64,000 bases of DNA from Latrodectus hesperus (lineage: Eukaryota > Arthropoda > Arachnida > Araneae > Theridiidae), in assembly GCA_037975125.1 (NCBI GenBank), contig CM075862.1, positions 13,483,125 to 13,547,124 of the forward strand, read 5' to 3'. Made by a program: the position numbers and the translations under genes. Of this stretch, positions 37,441 to 50,487 are shown in pieces (the first letter of the stretch is position 1; each line of letters starts with the position of its first letter). Below the pieces are notes generated by a model. That model saw only the letters and a program-made list of their open reading frames with translations. It searched no databases and had not been told where the DNA came from.

Positions 37441-38031
37441 ACAAAAAAAAAGCAGGCTTAGACTTGTTTCATTAATTTTGTTTTTGACTCTCTGCTAAAA
37501 TGTGTTCACTGAATTTGTAGTTTTACAATGGTTTTTTCCGGCTTGAGAATTAATTGTTTTCAATCTCTCTTACAGGAGGAAACAATGGATGGTGAAAATG
37601 GATCTGAGACTCGATTATTCATATCAAACAGTTCTTTTCTATTTCTTCACAAATACAGCCATCATAAAAAGTTTCGATAAATCATACTGGTAAAAAAAAT
37701 ATTCCAATTAATATAATTAACAAAATCAGATTAACAATTATACTCATTTATACCATGATGAAGTCGGCGATTTAAAACAGAGTTTTAATTGAGAAAATTA
37801 AATTAATTGTAAAAAGTATGAATTTTTTCTTTCCGAAACTTTTTTCACTTTTCGTGCTTAATAGAAGTTCATATGTGTATTGGTAAATTTCATTCAAATA
37901 AAATATTAAAGTTTTTGAATGAAATATTATTTATTACTGAAAAAATCGCTTAAAAGAGGGCGCTTTTAGAATTTAGATACTCAACTTTTTTACTAGAAGG
38001 ATATGCGTTTTATAATTGTGGCACACCTTGA

Positions 38032-38202
38032 GCTGCTTGCCGAGTAGTTAACGCTCTTACCTTCCGTTCAGTAGTTCGTGGATTCGAATACCACCTTGGG
38101 AGTGGACGCTTATAGTGGTTCCAAATTTACTTTAAGCCATAAGTCTCGGTTTAATTAGCCGTTGTGTGCAAACGTTGAGTGACAAACAAAACAAACCAAA
38201 CC
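38032..38202 (+). mobile_element. tRNA-derived SINE
   Basis: A tRNA-like head (TGCCGAGTAGTTAACGCTC near 38039-38057; B-box-like GATTCGAATACC near 38081-38092), a body, and an (ACAAA)n/(ACCAAA)n-type tail at about 38183-38202. No clean target-site duplication is found. A second B-box-like GGGTTCGATTG follows near 38218-38228 and may belong to an adjoining fragment. Confidence 0.65.
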
Positions 38203-38499
38203 ACAATGGTGACACGTGGGTTCGATTGAAGATATGGGCATTTATAACTATAATTTGTCTTTATATCAACCAAATGTGATGGGTGGTTAATTCAGTACGT
38301 TGCGTGGAATGTAATATCTTAACTTTTGCTTTTGAAGTAAATAAGTACAACGTGTCTTGTTGAACAGTGTTTTTGAAAGTTATGCCATGAGACTTGACAT
38401 AAATAACCAAAAATGACCTGGTCAATTCGTGAAATTGTAAGTTGGTTTTTAATTGATATTCTATATTCACCATTTACACATAGGGACTAATGGACTAAT

Positions 38500-38640
38500 A
38501 GTACCAGGAATTACTTTTTAAAGTGGATTGTGAGCCAATTAAAAACATCAAGGTCCGAAGATGGAATTGAACCCAAGAATTATTGAACTGAAGTCCAAAG
38601 TGGCAACTATTCAGCTGTCAGCACAACGTTAATTTTCCTT
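38500..38640 (-). mobile_element. Degraded tRNA-like SINE fragment
   Basis: On the minus strand, GGGTTCAATTCC (about 38563-38574) fits a B box, with an A-box-like GCTGAATAGTTGCCA upstream. The rest is AT-rich and boundaries are uncertain. Confidence 0.4.
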
Positions 38641-39083
38641 GAATAACTGCAGGGTGTGAAAGAAGCACCACTTCATTTGTGATTTTTTAAATAATTAATT
38701 AATACTTTTGAATTAATTAAATGGTAAAATTTTTTAAATGAATCATTTACAAATAAAATTACTCAATAATATCTCTCAATATAACAAATATATGAATTCT
38801 TTTTCCATCAAAACACCTCTTTTGAATGTTATATTGTGAAATATTTTATTGGATTCAAAAATTTGTTTTCTACTGACTGTATCCAAATGAAATAAAAAAA
38901 GTTATGAAAAACAATACATATTGTATTTATCATTTTGTTTTCAACTTGATATATACGATAAATACCAAAAAAAAAATAATAACGTACAAAATCTTGTCGC
39001 TATTGAGGGATACACAACTTTTGTATTCCACATTCTTAAATAAAAGATTATTTCAAAATGTCATGCGCTTTTCGTGAAATTCA

Positions 39084-39434
39084 ATGAGCCGTATAATAGA
39101 AGAAAATAATATAAATTTTGTATTTGAAAATGCCATAAATTATGCCAACATTTTGATAACGTCTGGTGAACAGTCTAATGAAAAGCTATTATACGGTTTT
39201 TTTATCATCCAAAGCGTACAGCCATTTAATAAGACTTCTGATGGACAGTTATCTGTATTTACGTGTCGCAAAAAATATCGAAGATCAAACCAGGAATACT
39301 CCTTAGCACGCACTGCAACAAATATACAAGATGAATGCAGAAATGCATCATCAGAGGCTTTTATTTTTATAGGCGTATTTGGCGACCTAAAGAATATCTA
39401 CTGGCGTTGGAGGAACGAGACGATGATTGGCTGA
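39084..39434 (+). CDS. Unidentified 116-codon open frame
   Basis: ATG to TGA, with more even amino-acid composition than other frames in this AT-rich DNA (for example QSVQPFNKTSDGQLSVFTCR at about residues 43-62 and WRWRNETMIG at the end). No signal peptide, membrane span or known domain is visible. There is no supporting splice or polyadenylation context, and no match in style to the TE proteins here. It could be a chance frame, a gene remnant or a single exon. I do not assign a function. Confidence 0.25.
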   Translation: MSRIIEENNINFVFENAINYANILITSGEQSNEKLLYGFFIIQSVQPFNKTSDGQLSVFTCRKKYRRSNQEYSLARTATNIQDECRNASSEAFIFIGVFGDLKNIYWRWRNETMIG

Positions 39435-39479
39435 TTGTGATGTCAAATTCTTTCTTTTCCCTTATGAGCATTATATTTC

Positions 39480-40965
39480 TGGGTTTTTGAGAAATTTTCT
39501 ACGTAAAAAGAGACTAAATTCTTTTATTTATTGTAGCCAATCATGTCAGAGCGTGATCACGTGATAACTTTTATCTTCTCAGTATAACTTGAGAATGAAC
39601 AATCGAAGACGTAATCGCAGTAATTTTTTTTTAAAATAAAAGCTATTTTTTACTGATAGAATTGAAATGTCATAGGTATTTTTTATGGACAACAAGGGAT
39701 TCGATATATTTCTAAAAAATGAAATCTATGTCAAGAGTACGTGCCAATGCACAAAAACAAAAGGAGCCCTTATCATGATTTGAAATATTAATAAAACACG
39801 ACACAGTTGTCAAGAAATACGCTAATACATTTGAAAATTATGTAATTTTAAGAAAATAAAGGGAAAATATATTGGTGTGCCCTTTAACAAAAAATGGCGA
39901 TTTTATTATTTCGCTCAGTATGTTTTCGTGCATGTTAGAAGAAACAAGATAGCACTGAAAACACGATGGCATAAATCGGTAAAATAATTATACAAATTGA
40001 TGTAACAAAAAGGCTCCAAATTTGCTAAAAATTGAGGATCACCCTCAAGTATAGGCCACTCGAAAAAAATTTTATAATTTGTTATTATTAATAATTAAGT
40101 TGAATAGCATTTTTTAAAAATAAAAATCATGGAAAAACATTTGTGCTAAAAAATAAAAGAATATTTTGATACATAAAAAAGAATACATAACGTTGCAAAA
40201 AAATTAGAATTGGTTTTGCTATTAAAACAAAATGGTTTTTCCAAAAATTGGAATATTTATGTCACAATTTCTAAAAATATCTCATACAAATTAAATGTTT
40301 AAATATTTCACAAAACATCAAAATTTTATGATCCGTTATTTTCTTTATTTTAGGAATAAATAACTGTCTAAGGTTCAAATGTTAAATAAATAATTCGTTA
40401 GTATTTTAAAGAAAAAGTTATATCGATTCAAATTTCTTTAAAAGTAAGAAAAACTATGATATTTAAAAATTATGAAGAAATCTTGGTACAGAATAACAAA
40501 TTATGTATATATATATATATCTTAAAACTGATTTCAATGAAATGTATTGTGAACAAAATAAGAATTTAGTTTATGCATTTCACTGGATTTAGTTTGGAAG
40601 AATTACATTTTATCATTAAATGTAATTAACTGTAAATTTATATTTTACATTTTTTATTATGGTAGCACTATTTTGCGTACATATTTTACATATTATAATT
40701 TTTCACAAAAAAGGAAGATATGAATGAAGGAGGGCTAAAGAGTTTTCATTAACATCATCAACGAATGATGAATTCTGATTTGATAAGAAAAAACATAAAT
40801 AGGAACACGATTTCGCATTTGTTTTATGTATACTACCTTTAAAAGTTAACTTTACTTCTTTAATCTCACTATTTTTCACATCAAAATCTTGTGTTTATAA
40901 TCCCTTCATTAATTAATCAATTTTTCTTAATAAATTAATGCTTTCTTCTAAACTGAACTCAGTAG
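39480..40965. other. AT-rich spacer
   Basis: Nothing recognisable. Confidence 0.5.
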
Positions 40966-41193
40966 CACGCCTGCCCATCGGGGGACCAAAGAACTACGAA
41001 GCCTAAATCTCTTTTCCTCACCAAGGGTTCTGAAGTGATAAGGATATGTCCCTATTAGGTGATAAGCCTAACATGAAACCCCCTGTGCTTAGTTTATTGA
41101 CCCACTGAAGGGATGAAAGGCAGAGTCGACCTTTCCCAGCCCAAGGATCGAACCTCGGACCTGAGCGTTGGGAGCGCGAAGCCATTGGGTACG
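40966..41193 (-). mobile_element. SINE copy, family A, with B box
   Basis: On the minus strand it begins about GCGTACCCAATGGCTTCGCG, carries a B box GGTTCGATCC (plus about 41147-41156), then GGCTGGGAAAGGTCGACTC and CCTTTCATCCCTTCAGTGGG. It continues in parallel with the copy at 32987-33238 (for example TTTCATGTTAGGCT and TAGGGACATATCC). The two copies are in opposite orientation, 8 kb apart. No clear target-site duplication. Confidence 0.82.
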
Positions 41194-41939
41194 CTTTGTT
41201 CAGAGAATTTTATTAAGTAAACATTTTGTAAGTCATAAAATTTAATGGTTATAGTTCTTCTTCTTCTTAGAGTTGGGTTTGTATGTCATTGGGCACCTCT
41301 GCTTTTATCAGCATTTTGTACTAAATGGTTATAGTTGATGACAATAGTCTTGAAAAGTTATTAAAAACCTTGTTGAGACAAAAATACTAATCTTAAAAAG
41401 TACCAAAGAAGGAAAAGGTTTTCACTGTATAAAGTATCGTCTTACATTGCAAAAATTGCAGCACAATTTCCTTGCTAAAGCAGAAAAATTAAAAAGAAAT
41501 ATAAATTGGTTTATCTATAATTTGATATACATTCAATTATTTAAAACATTTCTGTCAAGTCTTAGATTAATATATTCTTAACCTGGAATAGGGAATTTTG
41601 TCATCTTTCGTTTCCAATGGATATTGAATGTTCATATTGTTTCTTCTAGAAGCAATGTTCAAAGGAATGGTATTTGTCATATTTACAAGAAAAAGGGAAA
41701 AAAAATTCAAAATCACAAGTCTGATTCACTTTCGAAGTGTCTAAGATGTTTTCATATTGCACTCTTACCTAGAGTTCATATAACTAATTTTATTTTCCTT
41801 TGTAGCTAAAAACTATAGTTTTTATTTAATATATTATTTAAAGTATCCACCAATTATCTTCAGACATTTTTAGAATATGAGATGAAAAAGAGCTGCATTC
41901 ATTAAATAATCTTAAAGTAATAATCAATCTTATTTAAGG

Positions 41940-42240
41940 AATGATGAGAGGACACCAGCACGCTTCCCTGTCCCTAGCTATAAGTTGTGCTCTAGCAGAT
42001 GGATGTTGCCCAGAGGGAATTTTCGTAATTTAATAGCAGGGACTAAGCAGAAGACTCCCCAAAACATTCCCTGCCACCCCCAGAAGTATGATTTAAGTTG
42101 GAGGACACTGCTACCAAGATTTGTTAACTTGCTTCAGACGTCATTAGCAAACACAATCGACTTTTGGTTAGTTCGAGATTCAAACTACTTTCTTCCGACG
42201 TTGATGGACACCCTAAAAATCTAGAGGCATTGTTCAGGAA
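41940..42240. other. Less AT-rich island, possible conserved non-coding element
   Basis: A 79-codon frame (41985-42224 plus) without a known domain. The sequence is unique in the window. Confidence 0.38.
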
Positions 42241-42699
42241 TGATGTGAAAATTATTAAAATATGTTTTTCTCAAAGTCAACATTAAATTGTGTAAGATAA
42301 TATTGTAAAATAAACTGAAAAGCTACTTTCATCTTAATACTTGCAGTTTTAATTCAAGAATATCTCGTTATTCGAATATAAATATGAAAGAGGATTTTGC
42401 AAGTTGAAATTCATATCTATCATAGCTTAATCTCATCTATCCTACTGTTATATTGTAATGTATGAATATATACGAGCACCAAAATTCATTTCTTTACTCA
42501 TTAATAAAGCGTTTTATTCTTATCTAACTCAGATATTATATTCAATACACTAAAACTTCAAATATTAAAAATTATTTTCAAATTAAAAAAAAATTACATT
42601 GTTATAAATATTTTTAATTCTTATAAAAATAAAATTTTTTTTAATCTACACTTGCTTGTACTAACTGCCAAATGAACTGTTTCCAAATTTATTTTTATA

Positions 42700-43210
42700 A
42701 GTTGGCTGTTGTCACTAAAGTCATTTCGAATTTAAAAAACGTTTCTGTTTTTGTCATTTTGCAACGACAATAATATCATCGCGTTTCGATTTATATATTC
42801 CCACCACTGCTCATCATCAAATTTAGGGTTGCACATATTTCCTTCACCATTTCAACTCTATTTATCATTGATTATGTCGTGGAGTACATGCATCTATTAT
42901 TCTCAAGTTCTGCGTTGACTATTCACTTCGCAAGAGTTATTCGGTCTTATCAGCAGAAGTCATCTGATAACTTGTGTGAAATCACGTTCTACGATATTCT
43001 TTTCACTAAGCGACAAAAGTTCGTGTGACCTGTGTGACAATGTGTTTCTCTTTTATTCTGTCTTCTCAATTGTTTCTTCAAGGCATGCGTGGTACATGCC
43101 ATTGATTTGAGATCCTCTTTTCACATTAAAGTCACGAACAATTGTGGTTTTGTGGTGGCATCGTATGATTGGACAAAACTGTAATGAACTAGAAAACATC
43201 ACAAGTACTT
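42700..43210. other. Moderately GC-richer island
   Basis: Unique sequence such as GCATGCGTGGTACATGCC (about 43083-43100, an imperfect palindrome). No ORF of note. Confidence 0.3.
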
Positions 43211-45179
43211 TTGCTATAAAAGAAAAGAATTGTTCGTATAGGAATTATAAATCTATTGAAAAGTTTTATGAAACTATTGAATTTTTATTGAAGAAATGGT
43301 CAATTTAAAATCGATCTTTGGGATAGCACTTCCACCCCTTAGATGAAAAATTAGTGTTAACCATAAAACAGATAACCCTTAGAAAATATTTAATGTTAGG
43401 AAAAATATCAACTGTTGGAAACATTGAGCAAAATTGAATAATTTAGGATTAATCCTCGAAATTGCTATAATTTTGGTGCAATGAAAACTATCAAGACTAG
43501 CATTTTGTAAAGTGCCTTAAAACAGAAGGGCAAGCCATTTTTTCTTGAAATTAGTTCATAAGCATGTTGAATTGTAGGTACAAGACTCAATTTCAAAATG
43601 GAAGTAGAATTTTAAGCATGTTGTATGCAAATTATTAGATTTTTAGATAGCAATGGAAACAGACGTTTTTTGAAATCTGCAACGTAAAGTTGACCCATGT
43701 AGATTTTTGTTTAGATTGTTTTACTTTTCACATAATGCTGTAGTTGCACTTTGTTTATACAATTAATGGTTATGAGAGACACAAAACCAACAATTTCACA
43801 CAAGAGGAATAAATTTTTTTAAGTTCATTTTCAAACTGTATCTAAAAAGAGCCTACGTGTTTTTCCCCTGAAGATTTTACTGTAGTCCAACAATAGTACC
43901 TTTCACTGTTCTAGTTCGTTTATTACGTGAAATAACCAGAATTATCTACCATTTAATTCTTAACTATATAAAATCAATGAAAAAATACTAAAACCAAACA
44001 TAAAATTCTTTGGCAATAAATATAAAATAATTTATATAATTAATAACACTTACAAGCAATTGCAGTTAAAGCCTATTATTTAAATTCATTAAATAATTTT
44101 AACATTATATAAAAAAATTTTTTGTAAAGTTTAATGTTTTGGAAAAAATTTTACTTTTACAATATTCATTCAAAACTATCTGTTTATTGCTATTTATCAT
44201 CTGTTTTTAAGCCACTTTAAAGTAATATTTTATATTTTTTTCCAAAGAATTCTGTATTTTATTTAAATACGTGCTTAAGTAAGACTCTTTAAACATAATA
44301 TAATAGGTTTGTTGTACAGACATAGTTGTTTATTTTCAAAAATTCTAACGTCAAAAATATGATAGGATACAATAAAAATAGACAAAAAGTTTCTTACAAA
44401 GAATATTTTAAAATTTTGAATATTTTGTGCTTAATATTAAAATAATATTCATGTAATGTGTTCATAAAATGCACATATTTATCTAAATATTTCATAAGAC
44501 TTGAATAATGCATAGTAAAATTCGTCATGTGATGCTGCATTTTGAAAGAAAACTCAAAATAGTTTATTTCGAATAATATAACTTAATTCATTACTTAACT
44601 ATTCGAATTATTAATGTAAAAAAGTATAATTTCTCAAAAGCAGATATTTTTCGTAATATAAAACTGAATCAGTTGTGAATTGCTTTTCATGTTTTCTTAA
44701 AAAATAGTTTTGATGGACTAAATAAAACTTCAGTTCAACTAAATAATTAAATCCATAATTTTAAAAAATTTTCAGAATTAAAAAAAAATTAATAACATTT
44801 ATCTTTCAATGATTTGATATGAATTATCATTTTTCAATGAATTTCATCGCATATTTTTATCGTTTCTTAATACAAAATATTTCCTCTTTAAATTTTAGAA
44901 GTTAATCAATCTCTTTTGGCTTAAAAAATTAGTAATAATTTTTTTTCTTAACAATTTTTTTTATTTATTAAACTTATGAAATATCGCTTACGATCGTTCT
45001 TACACTTTTCTTGAAGATTGAGCAGTTAAAAGTTGAAAGAAAAGGCTCACAGAAAAAATTATCTATCAGCAAAAATTTCATTTGGCCATAAAAAAAATTA
45101 CCCTGTGATTGAGCTATTAAAACACAAAAAAGTCATCCCTTGTCACCAAAAACTCTGCTTTAAAATACCTATTCTAATC
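43211..45179. other. AT-rich spacer
   Basis: Nothing recognisable. Confidence 0.5.
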
Positions 45180-45510
45180 ACCCATTTAGAAGTATAATCG
45201 ATTAAGATTTATTTCTTCATCGCGATGTTTGACAGCAGGAAATGGTAATTGCAATTTATTATCTATTTTTTAATATTAATAATATTTCTTCTCTCTTTAT
45301 CGTTAAGTAATCGTCCACGGAGTAATAATGGATGACTTATTAAGTGATTCGTGGCCTAGGGTGAGATATTTTAATTTTAATGAAGGTTGTTAACTGGAAC
45401 CGTGCCCCACTAAGCGACGTTTTTAATAATTTAACAAGATCCTTATCTTGCAGAGTTTATCAATGACTTGTTTTCGTGTTCTTCAGCAGAATGCTTGAAA
45501 AGAGTGCCAA
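45180..45510. other. Less AT-rich island, possible conserved non-coding element
   Basis: Contains TAATTG and TTAAGTGATT-type homeodomain-like cores and CGTGCCCCACTAAGCGACG. No ORF. Inference from composition only. Confidence 0.35.
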
Positions 45511-45569
45511 TTGAATATCAATTAGAAAAAATACTAAGTAGATAAAATTATTGTTTTAATCAAAAGTAA

Positions 45570-46050
45570 TGAAGTCGCTAAATTTTTCAACTCTCTTCTC
45601 TCTATTAACCACATCGTTGTATATTTAGTCGTCTTCTTGGTATACTTAAACATTATTAATAAATTGTTCATTTTTGCATTAGCTAAAAGATTCATGTTAC
45701 TTAACTTTAGAATAAAAATGGCGATAAAATTTCGATTCTTTTTATCAGAAAATGATAAAATTATTTTATCGAAGCCCGCTATTAGTTAGTTATCAAAATC
45801 AATAAATCATTAAATTTTTCCTAATTCTTTTTCCTCGATTAACCACATCGTTGACATTTAAGTAGTTTTAAGATATGTTTTCTTAGCATACTTAAACATT
45901 ATTAATAAACTGTTAATTTTCAGGTTAACGAAAGAAAATGAAACTATGTAACTTTAGAATGAAATGGTGATAAAATTAGGATTATTTAAATGAGAAAATA
46001 ATAACTTTGTTTTATTGAAGAACGTTATTAGTGGCCGTAAATTTTTCCTA
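45570..46050. repeat. Two-copy diverged tandem duplication, period about 240 bp
   Basis: Shared landmarks in order: TTAACCACATCGTTG (45605 and 45839), ACTTAAACATTATTAATAAA (45644 and 45890), TAACTTTAGAAT (45702 and 45949), then a GATAAAATT stretch. Spacings are 234-247 bp, so small indels have accumulated. Confidence 0.8.
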
Positions 46051-46489
46051 TGTCAGTTATATGACATATCTATTAGTCTTTCTATTATAATAACTAAAAA
46101 TGTGACAGTGAAATATTTGAAAACAAAAATAATTAAACTAAATTTCATGCTTCATAATGTATTTTTGATATCTTTTCAATAAAATTTAAAAGATTTTTTA
46201 AATACTTTTAACAAAATAAAGACAGAAAACTTCTTTTGCTCAATTTCATTTTCAAAAAGGTTTTTTAGCTTATAATTTCTTAAAAGAAAATAAGTCTCTG
46301 GAATTTTTTAAAATTTTCTTTTATATACTGTTGTCTATCATTTTCTGCTAAATTTTATATGTATTTTAAAACTGATTTGCAGTTTCTTACTATTCTAATG
46401 TTCTGAAATTGACAGAGATATTAGTTCACAACTACTCATTTTATATGACTAATTTCTATCCGATGCACTGACTGGTTACATTAGTTTCA

Positions 46490-46610
46490 AGCAAACACGC
46501 CTACTTAATGCCATCGAAGGTTTCTTGCACGTTGTCAACCGAAAATTTTGTGCATCTTCCTAGTTTCGAACTAGTATCTCAAGCTGTCCTGTTCTCCCTA
46601 TCAGTTTTTC
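46490..46610 (-). mobile_element. Possible tRNA-like SINE remnant
   Basis: On the minus strand TAGTTCGAAACTAGG resembles a decayed B box, with TGATAGGGAGAACAGGAC upstream. Weak evidence and no body defined. Confidence 0.25.
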
Positions 46611-47055
46611 ACAACAAATTTTACATTTTTATTCAGTGAAAAAAATACATTTTAATATTCAATGAAAAAATTTGAATGGAAATCATGGCATACAATTATG
46701 AATGACAATGTTAAAATAACTGCCACACCCAGATTTTACAAACTACACTACACTGATTAAATCTTAATAGTTTTAATTTGTACTAAATAAAAGCTACATT
46801 TTATGCTAGTTATCTAAATTGTATAGTGTAATTTTAGAATGTATTATGAAATTTTGATATTTCAAATATAATACAAATAGCTTGTTTTTGCGAAGGTAAA
46901 CCATAATTTGTGCTACTCTTCTCCATTTTTAAAAAATGAAGATGTTTAAAATCACTTTTTGTTATTAATATAAAGCCTAAATCATAGATTATTTGTAAAA
47001 TATTCACTGTTATTTTCTATATTAGAGTCTATATTAGAACCCCTCAGTCTGAAAT

Positions 47056-47775
47056 TACGCTAAAGCAACATAACCCTGACACTTGTTCAGTTTTAAGAAG
47101 TGAGTTAGTAGCGATTAAAGTGGGACATGCTGCTATCATTTCCAGCAACTGTGATTTTGGAGAACTTTGGATTTTGTCGGACAGCTGCAGTGCACTGCAA
47201 CATCTCAGTGCCTGGTCCTCTATAAACAATGAAACAAGTTTATGTATTCTACTGAAATTGAAAATGATCTGCCCAAGACCATGATGTACATCTCCAATGG
47301 ATTCCACACATCCCATGTAAATATTAGTGGCGATGAGACAGCAGATCAAATGGCCAAAGAGGGCAGTGAAGAAGATACTCCCATTGGTTCATCACTTACA
47401 TATCAGGAACTTTACTTTATTGAAAAATCTAGACTACATTCAATCTGGCAAATTCTACCTACGCACCAATGGTACTCTGAAACTCCTCTGGAAATAAAAT
47501 GTGACCGAAAATCTCAAACTGGCTTGGGCTATATTCTCAAGTGGACATCTAAAATGTTTATCGTTTGAACATGGTAAAAAAAATTACATCACTTGTAAAA
47601 AATGCTGTGACACAATCCAGACTTATCGAAATATATTCTGAATAGCATCGGACTTTTCGGGGAGGATTTATCCTCAAATCCTTTGCTAGTCATTGACTTT
47701 CTAACTGTCTACAATTTATTGGAGTTGATCAGACAAATGTCAGATCTTTAAAGAGGATAAACCAACAACAACAAC
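47056..47775 (+). pseudogene. 3' end of a Jockey/CR1-like LINE, RNase H region
   Basis: The RNase H domain of a non-LTR retrotransposon ORF2, in two frames. The first part (about 47056-47279) has SELVAI and WILSDSCSALQHLSAW, giving the Glu and the second Asp of RNase H. The second part lies in an open frame at 47242-47568 and has HVNISGDETADQMAKEG, the His-containing and final Asp segment. The frame moves near 47280. C-terminal LINE sequence follows with several stops, and the copy ends in an (AAC)n tail (about 47760-47775). RNase H removes the RNA strand during target-primed reverse transcription. The copy is 5'-truncated, as is usual for LINEs, and dead. Such LINEs are plausible helpers for SINEs with ACA-type tails. 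Confidence 0.8.
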
Positions 47776-48093
47776 ACTGTTATTTTTTTATTTAAATAAT
47801 TTTATAATCAACTATTAATTAGAATTTTAATAATAACTACTTTAATTTAAATTATATTTTTTCAATTTTAATACAAGAAGCACTTTTTACAATTGCATGC
47901 TAAAATTAAAACAAAATTTCTTATCATTACAGGGACTGTTTAAAAAGATAGATTTATAAAAATGCATTTATAAATTTTAGTCTTTTGTGTAAGTCTGTCT
48001 TTCGTGAAAGCTTATCTAAGTTATGACATAAAAACACACACAATCCAAGATATGCTGTTGTGCCATTGAAAGAAGAGTACCTGCTCAAGTATC

Positions 48094-48330
48094 GACTTTC
48101 TAACTTGACGCTGGTAGAGCCTGACTAAGGCAGATGCATATGGGGCAGTTGTTCAGGGCCGCTACATCAGAGGTGGCCCCAAATTAAATAGAAAATTTAT
48201 TTTACGTTATCAATCAGACAGAATCATTTGCAAAATTGAATAGAAAGTTTGTTGTTGGAAAGCAAAGGGGGCAGCCAAAGAAGTTTTTGGCCGGATTAGG
48301 CTAAATCAAGCCCTAGACGCTGGTTTAAAA
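48094..48330. other. Unidentified GC-richer patch, possible decayed repeat
   Basis: Contains GGGCCGCTACATCAGAGGTG and GGGGGCAGCCAAAGAAG, unlike the flanks. No frame or terminal repeat found. It may be an old TE fragment. Confidence 0.3.
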
Positions 48331-48779
48331 CTAAGGTAGGTTTTGCTATGTTTCAAGTCTTTGGTCGGCATATATTGGCAGTCATGAACATATCGTAATA
48401 ATTAAACTAATTTATTAGCATTGGCTCTCCCGAATTTTCAGAACTAATTACTATACATTTCAGAAAACCTAATGAATAAAATACTGAATTGATGTGGTTA
48501 ATAAATGGAGGTAAATGAATCCGTATTTCAATATAAGGAAATTAATTTTAAAGTTTATATAAATTATTTCTTAACTAAGCATTATTTAATGCTTTTCTCC
48601 TTAAATATTAAAAAAAATAATAAAATAGTGAATGAAAACAATGAGCTGCTATGATATCCTTGAAGTCATGAAACAAATACAATCCCAATTTGTATATCAA
48701 GAATTGTAACAGAAAAAAGGAGTAAAAGCTTCAGTGAAAAAATCCTTTTCCTTTTTTTTCTTTGTGTGTAAAAGATTTG

Positions 48780-49000
48780 AGGTCAAACAGGAGTGATCAC
48801 AAACAGAAATCGAAGCGCTCAGTGATGATTACTTGAGGTTTTTCTTTTTCCTTCAATATTTTTTGACTTCTATTATTAATTGTTTCTCTCTGAATGGGAA
48901 ACGGAAACAACGAAGTGAGTGATCGTACACCGGGCACTCCCCTTTTATTCTCACTCATCTTTGAAATGAAGTGAATGGATAAACACAAAATAGAAGGTTC
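48780..49000. other. Less AT-rich island
   Basis: Contains repeated GTGATCA/GTGATGATTACTTGA-like and GAGTGATCG motifs. No ORF of note. Confidence 0.3.
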
Positions 49001-49499
49001 TCAATCGCAAAATTAGCTCGCTTATGAATGAAATTGAAAAAAATTGCAAACTATTCGAGAAATATTATCAAGAAATTTACTAGAATTCACGCAAACAATT
49101 ACGATTCACAGTAGATGAGGCATTTTCCCACGATATTGAGAATAGTTTTATGAATTAATATTAATGACAACAATAATTTCATAACAAAAAATTTAATAAT
49201 TTGAATTTTCAAAATTCTGATATTAATAACTTAATTAAAGCAACCATAAATTATTGCTTTCATAAAAATTTTGAGGAAAACCACTTAAAATTCCCCCCCC
49301 CCAATAAATTTTTACTAATAAAAATGTGATTAACAAAAAACATAATTAAATACAATAAATTCATTAATTTCCTAGATTATTTTCGATTTGCGCCAAGAGT
49401 TTCTGGTAATTTACTATAGGAAGTGAATGAAATGAGTAAGGAAAGAAGGAATTGAGAAGTTATAAAAGAAAGTAATTAAAACAAATGAAGGAAAAAAAA

Positions 49500-49660
49500 T
49501 CTGGGGAAAAAACGCTAAATTCCCGTCCCTATTGAAGTGACCGTTTTTAATTTAGGCTTGAAAAGGCTTTTCAGCTTCTAATGAGGAGGAGTGGTGGAGT
49601 GGGGGCACGTAATTATGATGGTTCACGCATGCGCTTTAAGGCTTCCTTTCAAAATTTCTG
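49500..49660. other. Short less AT-rich island
   Basis: Contains CACGTAATTATGATGGTTCA (homeodomain-type TAATTA core) and GCATGCGC. Possible cis-element; inference. Confidence 0.35.
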
Positions 49661-50487
49661 ACATTGAAAATACTTAATCAGAAGTATTTTGTTAATAAAA
49701 TATAAAATCCTGATTGCTCAGTTTTTGTTAGTCACGTGATCTTTTAGTTCACCCAGCGGATTAATTTCAAACTTTTTTAAATATTTTTTTTAGATTTGTG
49801 GCAACAACTGCAATTAACGGAAGCAATTATTTTTTTTTTAAGTTATTACTTAAATGTGCATAGAGAATTTTAATATTCAGAAAATAATTGTTGAAATTTA
49901 GTTTTCATAATTCTTAGATTTTTACGGATTTATTAAAACGATTTTTTTTTCTCAATTTTAGATATTCAAGAATTTAAAAGTGTAATATGTGTTTAGTTCG
50001 TGAAAAATTTTTCATTGCTTTTCTGAGAGAGAAAAGTAATACATTTAATTCTCTTTGAAATTTCAATTAAAAAAACTTAGTATCTATACCAAGTAATTGC
50101 TGCAACAACAAATACAATTTTTAAATCAAGGGAGAATATTATAAATTTTTTTATTAAATGTAGACATGCATAAATATTAAATTTATAGATCAATGCATAT
50201 AATAGCTTATGAATAAGAAAAATATTTAACATACATGTTTCTTATTTATTTTTAATATTATTTAAAATAAATTTTAAAAAATAAACTATTTTAAGAAAGT
50301 TTCATTTTTATTTATAAAATTAACTCGGTTTCTATTTGATCTTTTTTTAATCTAATTTAAAAATTCCAATTTGAATTTTAGGATTCTTAAATTTTTAGAA
50401 TATTTGACAGGTTTATTTCTTATTTCTGTAGCTAACTATAAGTACTGTATATGCTTTAAAAGTTTGAGTTAAGCATGCATATATATA
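49661..50487. other. AT-rich spacer
   Basis: Nothing recognisable. Confidence 0.5.
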
